A program made the translations under genes and the position numbers. Below the pieces are notes generated by a model. That model did no database searches. It was not told the DNA's origin and saw only the letters and a program-made list of their open reading frames with translations. A stretch of 64,000 bases of DNA from Chloroflexota bacterium (GTDB taxonomy: Bacteria; Chloroflexota; Anaerolineae; Anaerolineales; Anaerolineaceae), in the NCBI GenBank assembly GCA_021825925.1, contig JAKAFP010000001.1, positions 186,001 to 250,000 of the forward strand, read 5' to 3'. Shown piece by piece: positions 1-8,756 of this stretch. The first letter of the stretch is position 1, and each line of letters opens with the position of its first letter.

Positions 1-224
1 CCTTTTTTCGGATCAAAGGATAATTCTTTGGTACCTTCCAATCCTTTGATATCAACAAGGTAATCCAATTTTAAAACCCCATCGCGAAGGCGAACAAAAC
101 TATCTGTTCCTCCTGAGAAGGGTTTTGCCACACCTGCGTTTTCAGCAAGGAATTTGCTGGCTTCTTGCAGGGTTGCGGGTTTTACATACTGTAATTCTGG
201 TAGTCCTGGATGCGGATTAATCAT
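1..224 (-). CDS. Molybdenum hydroxylase FAD-binding subunit, N-terminal part (runs off left edge)
   Basis: Reading leftward from an ATG at 224, 74 codons stay open to the window edge. The protein starts MINPHPGLPELQYVKPATLQ and goes on to FSGGTDSFVRLRDG and YLVDIKGL. This is the N-terminus of the CoxM/XdhB family: the A/G-GGTD segment binds the FAD pyrophosphate in xanthine and CO dehydrogenase medium subunits. A Shine-Dalgarno-like AGGA lies about 8 nt upstream. It is a different copy from the FAD subunit at 45158-46039, so the genome has at least two molybdenum hydroxylase loci. Substrate cannot be told from this fragment. The partner subunits should lie to the left of the window. Confidence 0.85.
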   Translation of the reverse strand, partial: MINPHPGLPELQYVKPATLQEASKFLAENAGVAKPFSGGTDSFVRLRDGVLKLDYLVDIKGLEGTKELSFDPKK

Positions 225-537
225 AGTATGTCCTGTCTTTGAGTTTGCGGGTTTCCAGTTTTCAGGCTGGATGAATTGCCATCAATTTAGTCTAAGTTTA
301 AAAAGGTCAATCAATATGATTGAGGGTTGGGAAGATTTGTTGCGGGTTTTGTCAGACGACCTCCTTGGATTTCTGGATTCCATCAAAACATGAAGTTTGA
401 GAGTGTCAAAACTGTTCTGATTATTGAACAATACCGCTTAAGTGATGATAGCATGAATAAATTATCAATTCAAGAAATTTATTTCAGTTGTCAGACAAAA
501 GGGGATAAATGTAATAGTCCCGCTGGCTGCCACGGGG
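225..537. promoter_or_regulatory. Intergenic region with two FadR/FCD-type GntR operator matches
   Basis: No convincing gene. Two 11-bp sites fit the FadR-subfamily pattern TNGTNNNACNA: TTGTCAGACGA at 349-359 and the perfect palindrome TTGTCAGACAA at 488-498, 139 bp apart. They lie upstream of the leftward FAD-subunit gene, so control of that hydroxylase locus by a GntR protein encoded outside the window is the simplest reading. The match to the family pattern is seen; the binding is inferred. Confidence 0.45.
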
Positions 538-3500
538 CTAAAAAGTAAGTGTCGTCTGATCAAAAGCGTGATAGGCTTTGATGCGATTACGACCGGCTTC
601 TTTGGCCAGGTAAAGGGCGGAATCTGCGTTCTTGAATAACTCATCAATGGTGGAGATCTCTTTATCTGCCAGGGCTACACCGGCGCTGATGGAGAGTTGA
701 ATATCCTGCCCAAGAATTTGAATGGTGTGCTCACTGATGCTTTGTTGGAGTCTGGTTGCGGCATGGAGTGTTGACCCCTCATCGCTTTCTGGTAACAGGA
801 TCACAAACTCATCTCCACCCCAGCGGCCGATAACATCAATCTCGCGAGTATTTCTGATACAGAATTTTGAGATTTCCTGTAAGGCCAGGTCACCTGCAGC
901 ATGCCCATAGGTGTCATTGATCCGTTTCAAATGATCCATGTCCAGCAGGATCATCCCAATGGGATGGTGGTATCTGCGGCTTCTAATGAGTTCGGCATTC
1001 GCAGTCTGTAGAAATCCACGGCGGTTAAGTACACCGGTCAATTCGTCCCGGATCGCACGATCTTCAAGGATTCTTAAAAGTCTGGACCTTTCAATGGCGT
1101 TGCTGATAATGTTCGCAAACTGCTGCAGCATGGCGATGTTTTCCATATCCCAGGTGTGTTCTTCGGTAACCGCATCGAATCCAACGAATCCCACGAGCTC
1201 CAGATTGACCCACATGGGGAAGTTCGCCAGCGATTGGATGCTGTGTGTTTGAAATATTTTTTTCTCAACAGAGGCTGAAGCAGGCAAGTCATTTACCCGG
1301 CTGATAATCAAGGGATCACAGGTTATTTGCTCAATGAACCAATGGAAATTGTGGATGGGAAGGTTCTGTAGATCTCGGATTTTTGGAGTAATGCCTTCGC
1401 GACACCATTCGTGCGTGTTGCTCATGGTTTTGGTTTTTGGATCTATTCTGAAAACGTAGGTTCTATCCACGTTCTCAAATTGTCCAATATGCTTTAAGAC
1501 CGAGTTGATCTCGTTATCAATGTCTTCATTATCTACATTAATGAAACGCGTAGAAATATTGGTCAGCATTTCTTCAAAGCGTGAGCGGGCGCTCCGTTTT
1601 TCTTCGGATTTCTTTCTTTCAGTGATATCGTGAATAATGCCAAACGTTCCAGTGAAATTATGTTCAGCATCAAATTGAGGTCTGGCAAATATTTGCACAA
1701 AGCGATGCTCCCCATCTTGCCTGACAATTTCCAATTCAAAGGTGTTGGATTCTCCGGCTTTCAGGGTGCCAATTTGTTGATTGATGAAATCTTGTGAATC
1801 AGGTTTGATGAAATTATTGAGTTTGGTCTTTTCAAGCGTACCTTTGGTAAAGCCGAAAATGGCATTGGCGCTATGATTTGCAAACAGGAATTTTGTGTTT
1901 TGATCAATGATTACGATACCTTCGCCGAGGTTATCCACAAGATTGCGGTAGCGTTCTTCACTGGCCAATAACTCGGCTTCGGCTTTTTTGCTTTTTGTAA
2001 TATCAATCATGGATACAATGACTTTTGATAATGATACTTCGTAACCTTCCACGACTGTCCAGCGCAAGTAAACGTGAATTGGGGTCCCGTCCAGAGTGTT
2101 GTTAATCCCTTCCCACTCAAATTCATTTTTGCCTGAAGCGATATTGAGTATTTCGGGTAGAAAATCTCTCGCAAAACTTGTATCCAAAATGCGGTCCATT
2201 TTCTTGAAGAGTTCTGCTTTACTTTTTGCTTTGGTTAACTTTAAAGCTTGATTGTTGACATCCAGCACTTTGATTAACGAGACGCAGTGGGCAATTTCTT
2301 CAGGGTAATCCTCAAAGAATTTACCAAAGTCAGTGACCCCATTTTCTTTCAATTTTTCAAGATAAATCTTTACATGCGAAAAGTCTTCTTCCCAAATGGA
2401 TACCGGGGAGTCTTCAAACAAATAGCGGTAGCGTAATTCTGAATGACGGCGCGCTTCTTCTGCGCGCTTAAGCTCAATTGCCTGGGCAATTTGAGTCGAG
2501 ACGAACTCCAGAAAATCAGCATCTTTTTGAGTGAAGGTAACGTCTTTTGTGTAACTCTGCGTTGCCATTACGCCAATGACGACATCATTGACGATCAGGG
2601 GAACTCCCAACCAACAATATGAGTCTGCCCCAATTAATTCAACTTCTCCTGAAGATATTAATTGCTTAAAAACATCCTCCGTGGCTAATAACGGGCGACC
2701 CATGCGCATTACGTAATCAGAGAGCCCATGACCAGGTTCAATCGGTTCTGCGGTCTCTTCAAATTGATCTTTGAATAAAGGAAAATGAAGTAAATTTGTT
2801 TCTGCATCATAAAGCGCAATGAAAAAGTTCTCGACAGGCATGATCTCGCCTACAATACTATGGATTGATGAATATAACTCATCCAGGCTGGAGGCTGAGA
2901 TCGTGGCTTGGGAAATTCGATAAATGGACTCTCGTATTTTTTCTGAATTCTTTTTATCCGTGATATCTTCAAACATTTCAATTGAAAATAGTGGTTTGCC
3001 AAGGGAATCTTTTACCAATGAAGCGGTTACGCGTCCCCAAATATAATTGCCGTCTTTATGTAGGGTGCGTTTTTCGATGGTAAATGATTCGATGGATTCA
3101 TTCCATAATTCACGACGATTATTTTCAAATTGTTCAATCTCTTCAGGATGAGTCAGTTTTCTGGTTGAAAAAGTGGAATACTCATCCTGATGGTATCCAA
3201 GCATTTGAAGGATGGCAGGATTGCCTGAAATATAGTTTCCTTGGGGTCCTGAAATGGACATGCCCATGGAAGAAGTTTCAAAAATTTGCCTGAATTTTTG
3301 TTCACTTTCAAGAACAACTTTCGTTTTTCGCTTAACCTGTGATTGCAGACTGCGGTTCCATAAGATCAGAATCAAAAAGAAAACCAGACTGATGCCGCCA
3401 ATGATCTCAATAATTTGCAGAAATGATTGAGTGTCAACCGTGCTGCCATACCATTTGCGGTCAATTGCTGCATACTCTTCATCTGAAAATCTGGAAAATC

Positions 3501-4251
3501 CATTTTCTACCAAACTTAGTAGAACTGTATTGCCTTCCAAAACAGCACGTCGGAATTGGCCGGTATAGAGTGGAACCGTTTGATTGAAATTCCGGGTTAT
3601 TTTGTATTTCTCCAAAAAATAATCTGCCGGGGGTTTATCCATTACAAATACCATCACCTGGTTGTTTGCAGCTGCTTCAATTATTGCTTCGTAACTGTTG
3701 TATTCAACCAGATTTGTAATACCATGCTTTTTTAGGTATTCGATTGCCGCATCGTTAGATTTGACTGCTACGGAAAAGCCAGTTAATGAAGAGGCATCAA
3801 TAATCCCTGAAATCTTGTTGTTGAAATAGATGGGAACATCAATGTCTTGATAAGGATCGGAAAAATCGTAGATATTATCTCTTGATTCAGTCCAGAATAT
3901 GGTGTCAATGACGTCAAAAGCCCCCGCCTCCATTTGTTCTTTTGCTTGAGACCAATCCATGCCGGTTATCTCAACCCTGTTTCCGGTTTTTCTTTCCCAT
4001 AATTTCCAGCGGTCAATCAAGATACCCTGTAAATTTCCCTTATCATCAAGGAATGAGAAAGGGGGATAGTTATTATCAATTACTATTTTTAATGTTGAAA
4101 GTCCGCTTATGGGTATGTAAGGTTTATTTTTTGAACAGCCGGTTGAAACAGATCCCACTAAAATCAATATGAACACAAGCAGATAAAAGCTATGCTTAAT
4201 TATCCGCACTTGAAACGGCAATCTTTGGGGTTTCAGCTTGTTTATTTTCAT
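538..4251 (-). CDS. Membrane diguanylate cyclase with SBP_bac_3 sensor, PAS and GAF domains
   Basis: 1237 residues. An N-terminal hydrophobic stretch ends in STGC (possible weak lipobox). Then comes a periplasmic solute-binding domain of the amino-acid type (about 45-275), one transmembrane helix (about 280-300), PAS (320-430), GAF (445-595), a diverged PAS-like part (605-755), PAS (765-885), a GAF-like part (900-1055) and GGDEF (1070-1230). The active site reads GRWGGDEF, and REID five residues before it is an intact RxxD inhibitory site, so it should make c-di-GMP from two GTP with product feedback. The extracytoplasmic domain suggests a small-molecule ligand, possibly an amino acid. It is a single gene between divergent neighbours. 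The ligand is unknown. Confidence 0.88.
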   Translation of the reverse strand: MKINKLKPQRLPFQVRIIKHSFYLLVFILILVGSVSTGCSKNKPYIPISGLSTLKIVIDNNYPPFSFLDDKGNLQGILIDRWKLWERKTGNRVEITGMDWSQAKEQMEAGAFDVIDTIFWTESRDNIYDFSDPYQDIDVPIYFNNKISGIIDASSLTGFSVAVKSNDAAIEYLKKHGITNLVEYNSYEAIIEAAANNQVMVFVMDKPPADYFLEKYKITRNFNQTVPLYTGQFRRAVLEGNTVLLSLVENGFSRFSDEEYAAIDRKWYGSTVDTQSFLQIIEIIGGISLVFFLILILWNRSLQSQVKRKTKVVLESEQKFRQIFETSSMGMSISGPQGNYISGNPAILQMLGYHQDEYSTFSTRKLTHPEEIEQFENNRRELWNESIESFTIEKRTLHKDGNYIWGRVTASLVKDSLGKPLFSIEMFEDITDKKNSEKIRESIYRISQATISASSLDELYSSIHSIVGEIMPVENFFIALYDAETNLLHFPLFKDQFEETAEPIEPGHGLSDYVMRMGRPLLATEDVFKQLISSGEVELIGADSYCWLGVPLIVNDVVIGVMATQSYTKDVTFTQKDADFLEFVSTQIAQAIELKRAEEARRHSELRYRYLFEDSPVSIWEEDFSHVKIYLEKLKENGVTDFGKFFEDYPEEIAHCVSLIKVLDVNNQALKLTKAKSKAELFKKMDRILDTSFARDFLPEILNIASGKNEFEWEGINNTLDGTPIHVYLRWTVVEGYEVSLSKVIVSMIDITKSKKAEAELLASEERYRNLVDNLGEGIVIIDQNTKFLFANHSANAIFGFTKGTLEKTKLNNFIKPDSQDFINQQIGTLKAGESNTFELEIVRQDGEHRFVQIFARPQFDAEHNFTGTFGIIHDITERKKSEEKRSARSRFEEMLTNISTRFINVDNEDIDNEINSVLKHIGQFENVDRTYVFRIDPKTKTMSNTHEWCREGITPKIRDLQNLPIHNFHWFIEQITCDPLIISRVNDLPASASVEKKIFQTHSIQSLANFPMWVNLELVGFVGFDAVTEEHTWDMENIAMLQQFANIISNAIERSRLLRILEDRAIRDELTGVLNRRGFLQTANAELIRSRRYHHPIGMILLDMDHLKRINDTYGHAAGDLALQEISKFCIRNTREIDVIGRWGGDEFVILLPESDEGSTLHAATRLQQSISEHTIQILGQDIQLSISAGVALADKEISTIDELFKNADSALYLAKEAGRNRIKAYHAFDQTTLTF

Positions 4252-4500
4252 CCTGTTTTAATGTTGCTATTGAACAATATTAACATTCAAGAGTGAGAGA
4301 TACCATTAAGCCGCCATAAAATATCTATAAGATGATATTAAAAGTCTTGTTCGTATTGGATTAATACTTACTTTGGCAAGCTTTATTCCAACATTTTAAT
4401 TCTTGTGATTTACAACAGGGTTGTTTTCTATCTTTATGCACATGCTCAAGAAAAACCAATCTAGTACAATCCTTTTCAAAATTATTAATAAGGTGAACTC

Positions 4501-5361
4501 ATGTCAAACGGAAAAATCGCGATTATTACTGATAGCACGAATAACTTGCCAGATGAATTTATTGCTCAGTATCAAATCAAGGTTGTTCCGTTAACGTTGG
4601 TGATCGGCCCCCAGACCTATTTGGATGGTATTGAAATGCGGCCTGAAGATTTCTACAAACGATTAACCAGTGAGAAAAACCATCCAACCACTTCTCAACC
4701 CGCTCCTGGTGATTTTCTAAAAGCCTATCAATCTGCAAAAGCAGACGGGGCTGAACAAATCATCGTATTAACAATCAGTTCGGCAATGAGTGGAACAATT
4801 GAATCAGCCCGAATGGCAGCAAAAAATTTCGATCTTCCAGTGACCATCATTGATTCCAAATCCAATACTATGGGGCTTGGATGGCAGGTTCTGGCTTGTG
4901 CACGCGCCCGAGAAACCGGGGCGGATGTCAATGAGATTGTTGCTGCTGTTGATAATGTTCGCGAACACCTACATCTCCATGTTTTACTTGATACGCTTGA
5001 GTATCTTTTCAAGGGAGGCAGGATCGCAGGGGCTGCAAAACTGGTCAATAATGTGCTGAAGATCAAGCCTCAAATAAGGGTTAATCATGCCACCGGTTCC
5101 GTTGAGCCCGTGGATATTTCCCGTACTCGCGCCAAGGCTATTGAGGCTTTGTATTCTGCTTTTATCAAAAAACTCGACCTTTCAAAACCCTTACGCATTG
5201 CCATTTTACATAATGATGCGCTCGAAGATGCCAGGGCTTTGGCAGAAAAAGTGAAGGCAGAACTAAAACCCATTGAATTGATCATTGCACTCACCTCTCC
5301 CGTTTTGGGGGTTCATACCGGACCGCAAGCGATTGCACTGGCTGGGTATAGCGAATATTAA
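4501..5361 (+). CDS. DegV family fatty-acid-binding protein
   Basis: 286 residues, usual family length. IITDSTNNLP at the N-terminus and TSQPAPGDF near residue 65 are DegV hallmarks; the conserved Thr/Ser pair holds the carboxylate of a bound fatty acid. Family members (FakB) present fatty acids to the FakA kinase, which phosphorylates them for phospholipid synthesis. No fakA is next to it, though the DhaL-like protein at 22434-23285 is distantly reminiscent of FakA's nucleotide-binding domain. The ATG follows AAGGTG by 6 nt. It seems to be a single-gene unit; the 3' end has no clear terminator. Confidence 0.88.
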   Translation: MSNGKIAIITDSTNNLPDEFIAQYQIKVVPLTLVIGPQTYLDGIEMRPEDFYKRLTSEKNHPTTSQPAPGDFLKAYQSAKADGAEQIIVLTISSAMSGTIESARMAAKNFDLPVTIIDSKSNTMGLGWQVLACARARETGADVNEIVAAVDNVREHLHLHVLLDTLEYLFKGGRIAGAAKLVNNVLKIKPQIRVNHATGSVEPVDISRTRAKAIEALYSAFIKKLDLSKPLRIAILHNDALEDARALAEKVKAELKPIELIIALTSPVLGVHTGPQAIALAGYSEY

Positions 5362-5492
5362 ACTTCCTGGTTATTTTTAAGATTCAATCAGATTCACTCG
5401 ACTTGCCTTTTGGTTTGGATTGATATATCATGAACTTGCGTTGCGACTTGCAGCGTGAATCATTTTTATTTCATCCCCAGAGGAGGAGAGAA

Positions 5493-6539
5493 GTGAAAAA
5501 GTTTCTATTTGTCTTAGTAACAGTTCTTGTGTTGAGCACGTTGGTCTTAAGCGCTTGTGCCAAAGCCACCCCAGTTCCAACAGAGGCACCCGTCGCAACC
5601 GCCGCACCGACAGAAGCTCCAACAGCCACCCCCACTGAAGCACCGGTTCCTTTAGGTTCTGCAGAGAACCCCATCATTATTGCTCTTGCACCTTCTGCTA
5701 CAGCTGAGCAATTAACGGTGGGAGGTGAAGCTATTGCCAAATACCTTAAAGATGCCACCGGATATGAATATAAGGTAATTATTCCCAATAGCTACACTGC
5801 TTTAATTGAAGCCATGTCTTCAGGCAACGCACACGTTGGTTTCATGCCTACATTTGCTTACCTGCTGGCGAAACAGGCTGGAGCGGCTGATGTGAAACTC
5901 GTCACCGTGCGCAATGGTTCTGATTTCTACGGCGCTCAATTTATTGCTCATGTTGACATGAAATTCACCTCGTATTTCGATCCTGAAACAAACACCAACA
6001 CTGCAGACGCTGCAACTGCCCTGGCTCAATTTGCCGGCAAACGCCCCTGCTTTACTGATCCGCTTTCCGTTTCCGGTTACATCATCCCGGGTGGATTATT
6101 GAAACAATATGGCGTTGAATACAAAACTCCTGCAGCTGTTCAAGGTCATCCCCAGGTTGTTCAGGCTCTTTATGCCGGCGTCTCAATTGTGAAGGATGTT
6201 CCGACTGGAAACATCTGTGACTTTGGCGCGACCTACATTGATGCCCGCACCAGTGACAAGGTCCACGCTGATGTGATGGATAAAATTGTCGTCATTTGGC
6301 GTACCGATAACATCATCCCCAATGACAATGTTTCATTCTCTTCAGCCATGCCAGAAGACATTGGCGCCAAAGTTCTCGAAGGTTTCCTTGCCATGTCTGA
6401 TTCCGATGAAGGCAAAGAGATTTTGAAGAATGCTGGTTATGAAATCCAGGGATTGAAAGTCTCTGAAGATTCCTTCTATGATGCCTTTAGAGCTGCATTA
6501 CAGGCATCTGGTGTTGATATCACCACAATGGTCAAGTAA
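5493..6539 (+). CDS. phnD: Phosphonate/phosphite-type ABC substrate-binding lipoprotein
   Basis: Starts at GTG 5493 behind a strong AGGAGGAG; an in-frame ATG at 5430 has no such site and would add an unlikely charged leader. 348 residues. The signal sequence ends in LSAC, a good lipobox, followed by a Pro/Thr/Glu/Ala-rich linker (TEAP repeats, about residues 25-55) that would hold the domain off the membrane. The body (ENPIIIALAPSATAEQL, then a type 2 periplasmic fold) fits PhnD/PtxB/PhnD-like proteins. It is the first gene of phnD-phnC-phnE-phnE. No C-P lyase or phosphite dehydrogenase is nearby, so the true ligand (phosphonate, phosphite, or something else) is open. Confidence 0.85.
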   Translation: MKKFLFVLVTVLVLSTLVLSACAKATPVPTEAPVATAAPTEAPTATPTEAPVPLGSAENPIIIALAPSATAEQLTVGGEAIAKYLKDATGYEYKVIIPNSYTALIEAMSSGNAHVGFMPTFAYLLAKQAGAADVKLVTVRNGSDFYGAQFIAHVDMKFTSYFDPETNTNTADAATALAQFAGKRPCFTDPLSVSGYIIPGGLLKQYGVEYKTPAAVQGHPQVVQALYAGVSIVKDVPTGNICDFGATYIDARTSDKVHADVMDKIVVIWRTDNIIPNDNVSFSSAMPEDIGAKVLEGFLAMSDSDEGKEILKNAGYEIQGLKVSEDSFYDAFRAALQASGVDITTMVK

Positions 6540-6558
6540 ATATTATCGTGTTGGACAA

Positions 6559-6589
6559 TGGAGGGGTGTTGATACCCCTCCATTTTTTT
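6559..6589 (+). terminator. Intrinsic terminator between phnD and phnC
   Basis: TGGAGGGGT (6559-6567) pairs perfectly with ACCCCTCCA (6574-6582), followed by seven T. Placed inside the operon, it probably makes phnD the most abundant product, with read-through into the membrane genes. Confidence 0.85.
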
Positions 6590-6620
6590 CTTTTTGTTTT
6601 TATATCAAAAGGACTGAAAC

Positions 6621-7388
6621 GTGCTCAAGGTAGAACACTTAACCAAGGTGTACCCAAGTGGAACCGTCGCATTAAAAGATCTGAGTTTTGAGGTTTCAGA
6701 CGGAGAGTTTTTAGTTGTCATCGGACTTTCAGGCTCAGGCAAATCCACGTTGTTGCGTTGCATCAATCGTCTGATTGACCCAACCGAAGGGAAAATAATC
6801 CTTGACGGAATTGATGTGACTGCCTCCAAAGGTGCGGAATTAAGACATATACGCCGCAAAATAGGCATGATCTTTCAGCATTTCAACCTGGTCAAGCGAT
6901 CGTCGGTACTAACCAACGTATTAAATGGCAGATTGGGTTATTTGAACCCCTGGACTTCCACTTTAGGGTTTTTTCCTGCTGAAGAAAAGAAGCGGGCCAT
7001 GGATGCGCTTAAACGGCTTGGTATTGATGATAAAGTGGATAGCCGCGCAGATGCATTATCCGGTGGTCAACAGCAGCGGGTTGGAATTGCTCGTACACTG
7101 ATGCAGGAACCCACCCTGATCCTGGCGGACGAACCTGTCGCAAGTCTGGATCCTGTTTTAGCTCATTCGATCATGCAATACCTGGAACGATTAAATAAGG
7201 AAGACAAAGTAACAGTTATTTGCAGTTTACATTACCTTGATCTCATCCAAAGGTATGCCACCAGAGTCATCGGTTTAAAAGACGGCGTGAAAGTTTTTGA
7301 GGGGCTTCCTTCTGAAATCAATCGTGAAAAATTCAAAGAAATTTACGGTGAAGAAGCCCAGGATATTCGCGCTACTGCTCTCGAATAA
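6621..7388 (+). CDS. phnC: Phosphonate-type ABC transporter ATPase
   Basis: 255 residues, GTG start after AAAGGACTGAAAC. Walker A GLSGSGKST, Q-loop region IFQHFNLV, signature LSGGQQQR and Walker B LILADEPVASLDP are all intact, so it should hydrolyse ATP to drive import. IFQHFNLVKRSSVLTNVL resembles PhnC more than generic polar-amino-acid ATPases. It sits 81 nt after phnD behind a terminator and only 5 nt before the first permease gene. Confidence 0.9.
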   Translation: MLKVEHLTKVYPSGTVALKDLSFEVSDGEFLVVIGLSGSGKSTLLRCINRLIDPTEGKIILDGIDVTASKGAELRHIRRKIGMIFQHFNLVKRSSVLTNVLNGRLGYLNPWTSTLGFFPAEEKKRAMDALKRLGIDDKVDSRADALSGGQQQRVGIARTLMQEPTLILADEPVASLDPVLAHSIMQYLERLNKEDKVTVICSLHYLDLIQRYATRVIGLKDGVKVFEGLPSEINREKFKEIYGEEAQDIRATALE

Positions 7389-7393
7389 ATCAT

Positions 7394-8755
7394 ATGACTG
7401 ATAAAAAAAACTTCCCAAAAAGTATATCGGTTTTGTTTTCCATTTTCCTGCCTGGTCTGGGACAGTTATTCCAGCGTAAATTCAGAACAGGCATATCCAT
7501 TTTTATCGCCTTTGCCACATCCCTGGCGGTGACCTTCTGGTATGGAAAACCTGTTTGGTTTATCATCCCGGCAGTCATTTGGGCCTGGAATGTGTGGGAT
7601 GTTATCTCTTTGCCTAAAGGTAAAGGGCTGGTCATTCCATTATTGTTATGGCTGTTTATGGCTTACGGTATTGGAGGGCAGGTCACTGAATTTGATATTA
7701 GATCTTTGGTTAATAACGCCTACCGCTCCAAAGATATTGTTACTCAAATGTTCAAATTGGATTTTGTCCAGCCCAAGGCAGAGAGGGTGGAGGGCTATAC
7801 TGATATCCAGTCTCCTTGTTCTGATTTCCCTCCAGCGGCTGACCATACCGAGAACGGTGTGCGGGTTTATGTGGTTCAAACCTGTGCAAATGTTGGTGAT
7901 GTAATTACGGTAAAAGGCGAAGGGTTTTGGCCAAACCAATTGACCACCTTCTATTGGCAGAATCCCATCGGCGGCAAAGCCATGGCAACAGAAACCACCT
8001 CGGATGCAAATGGAAATGTTTCTGTTGATTGGCAGGTGCTTCCCATCGTTCACACCACTGCCCCTGATCCCACGATCCCTCAAATTCATCGCATCAAGGT
8101 GTCGCAAAGCCGGCCGATTGGTGGAATCGAGCTTTCTGCCGTTGGGGGTTACATCCTTCAGGGTATTTATGAAACATTAGCCCTGGCTTTCCTTTCGACA
8201 ATTATTGGCGCAATTTTTGCCATTCCTTTTGGCTTTTTAGCCGCCAGAAACTTGATGACATCCAATCCGGTCTCATCATTCTTCTACTTGATCATCCGCA
8301 CAGTTTTGAACATTGTAAGATCCATTGAAGCGTTGATCATGGCCATCATTTTCGTGATCATCGTTGGCTTGGGACCTTTCCCTGGGATGATCGCACTAAC
8401 CATTCATACGACTGCTGCGTTGGGCAAGTTGTATTCTGAAGTCATAGAAGGCATTGATCCGGGACCGATCGAGGCGATCCGCGCCACCGGCGCCAACTGG
8501 CTGCAGGTGGTCAGATATGCGGTCATTCCTCAGATTGTTCCTGCTTTTACGGCACTAACGATTTACCGTTGGGATATAAACGTCCGTTCTTCAACCATCA
8601 TTGGTTTTGTTGGTGGCGGCGGAATTGGGTTCTTCCTATGGCAATGGATCGTTTTACAAGATTTCAGGGCTGTGGGAACTGCTTTTGTAGCCATTGCGGT
8701 CGTGGTGATCGTGTTGGACTTCTTCAGCGCCAAGATCAGGGAACGTTTGGTGTAA
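7394..8755 (+). CDS. phnE: PhnE-type permease with added N-terminal membrane and Ig-like domains
   Basis: 453 residues, well above the usual 260-290 for PhnE. The first 100 residues hold about three membrane segments, starting with a TM2/DUF5683-like PGLGQLFQRKFRTG motif. Residues about 130-245 form a beta-rich, probably extracytoplasmic domain with cysteines (SPCSDF, QTCANVG) and Ig/IPT-like phrases (VITVKGEGF, SDANGNVSVDW). The permease core follows, including the EAA loop around EAIRATGANWLQVVRYAVIPQ. It begins 5 nt after phnC and ends 1 nt before the second permease, so the two are tightly coupled and likely form a heterodimer. Confidence 0.86.
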   Translation: MTDKKNFPKSISVLFSIFLPGLGQLFQRKFRTGISIFIAFATSLAVTFWYGKPVWFIIPAVIWAWNVWDVISLPKGKGLVIPLLLWLFMAYGIGGQVTEFDIRSLVNNAYRSKDIVTQMFKLDFVQPKAERVEGYTDIQSPCSDFPPAADHTENGVRVYVVQTCANVGDVITVKGEGFWPNQLTTFYWQNPIGGKAMATETTSDANGNVSVDWQVLPIVHTTAPDPTIPQIHRIKVSQSRPIGGIELSAVGGYILQGIYETLALAFLSTIIGAIFAIPFGFLAARNLMTSNPVSSFFYLIIRTVLNIVRSIEALIMAIIFVIIVGLGPFPGMIALTIHTTAALGKLYSEVIEGIDPGPIEAIRATGANWLQVVRYAVIPQIVPAFTALTIYRWDINVRSSTIIGFVGGGGIGFFLWQWIVLQDFRAVGTAFVAIAVVVIVLDFFSAKIRERLV

Positions 8756-8756
8756 T

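Noticed and set aside
5430..5492. Upstream ATG start for phnD
   Set aside because: The added 21 residues are charged, spoil the signal peptide, and the GTG at 5493 has an excellent ribosome site.
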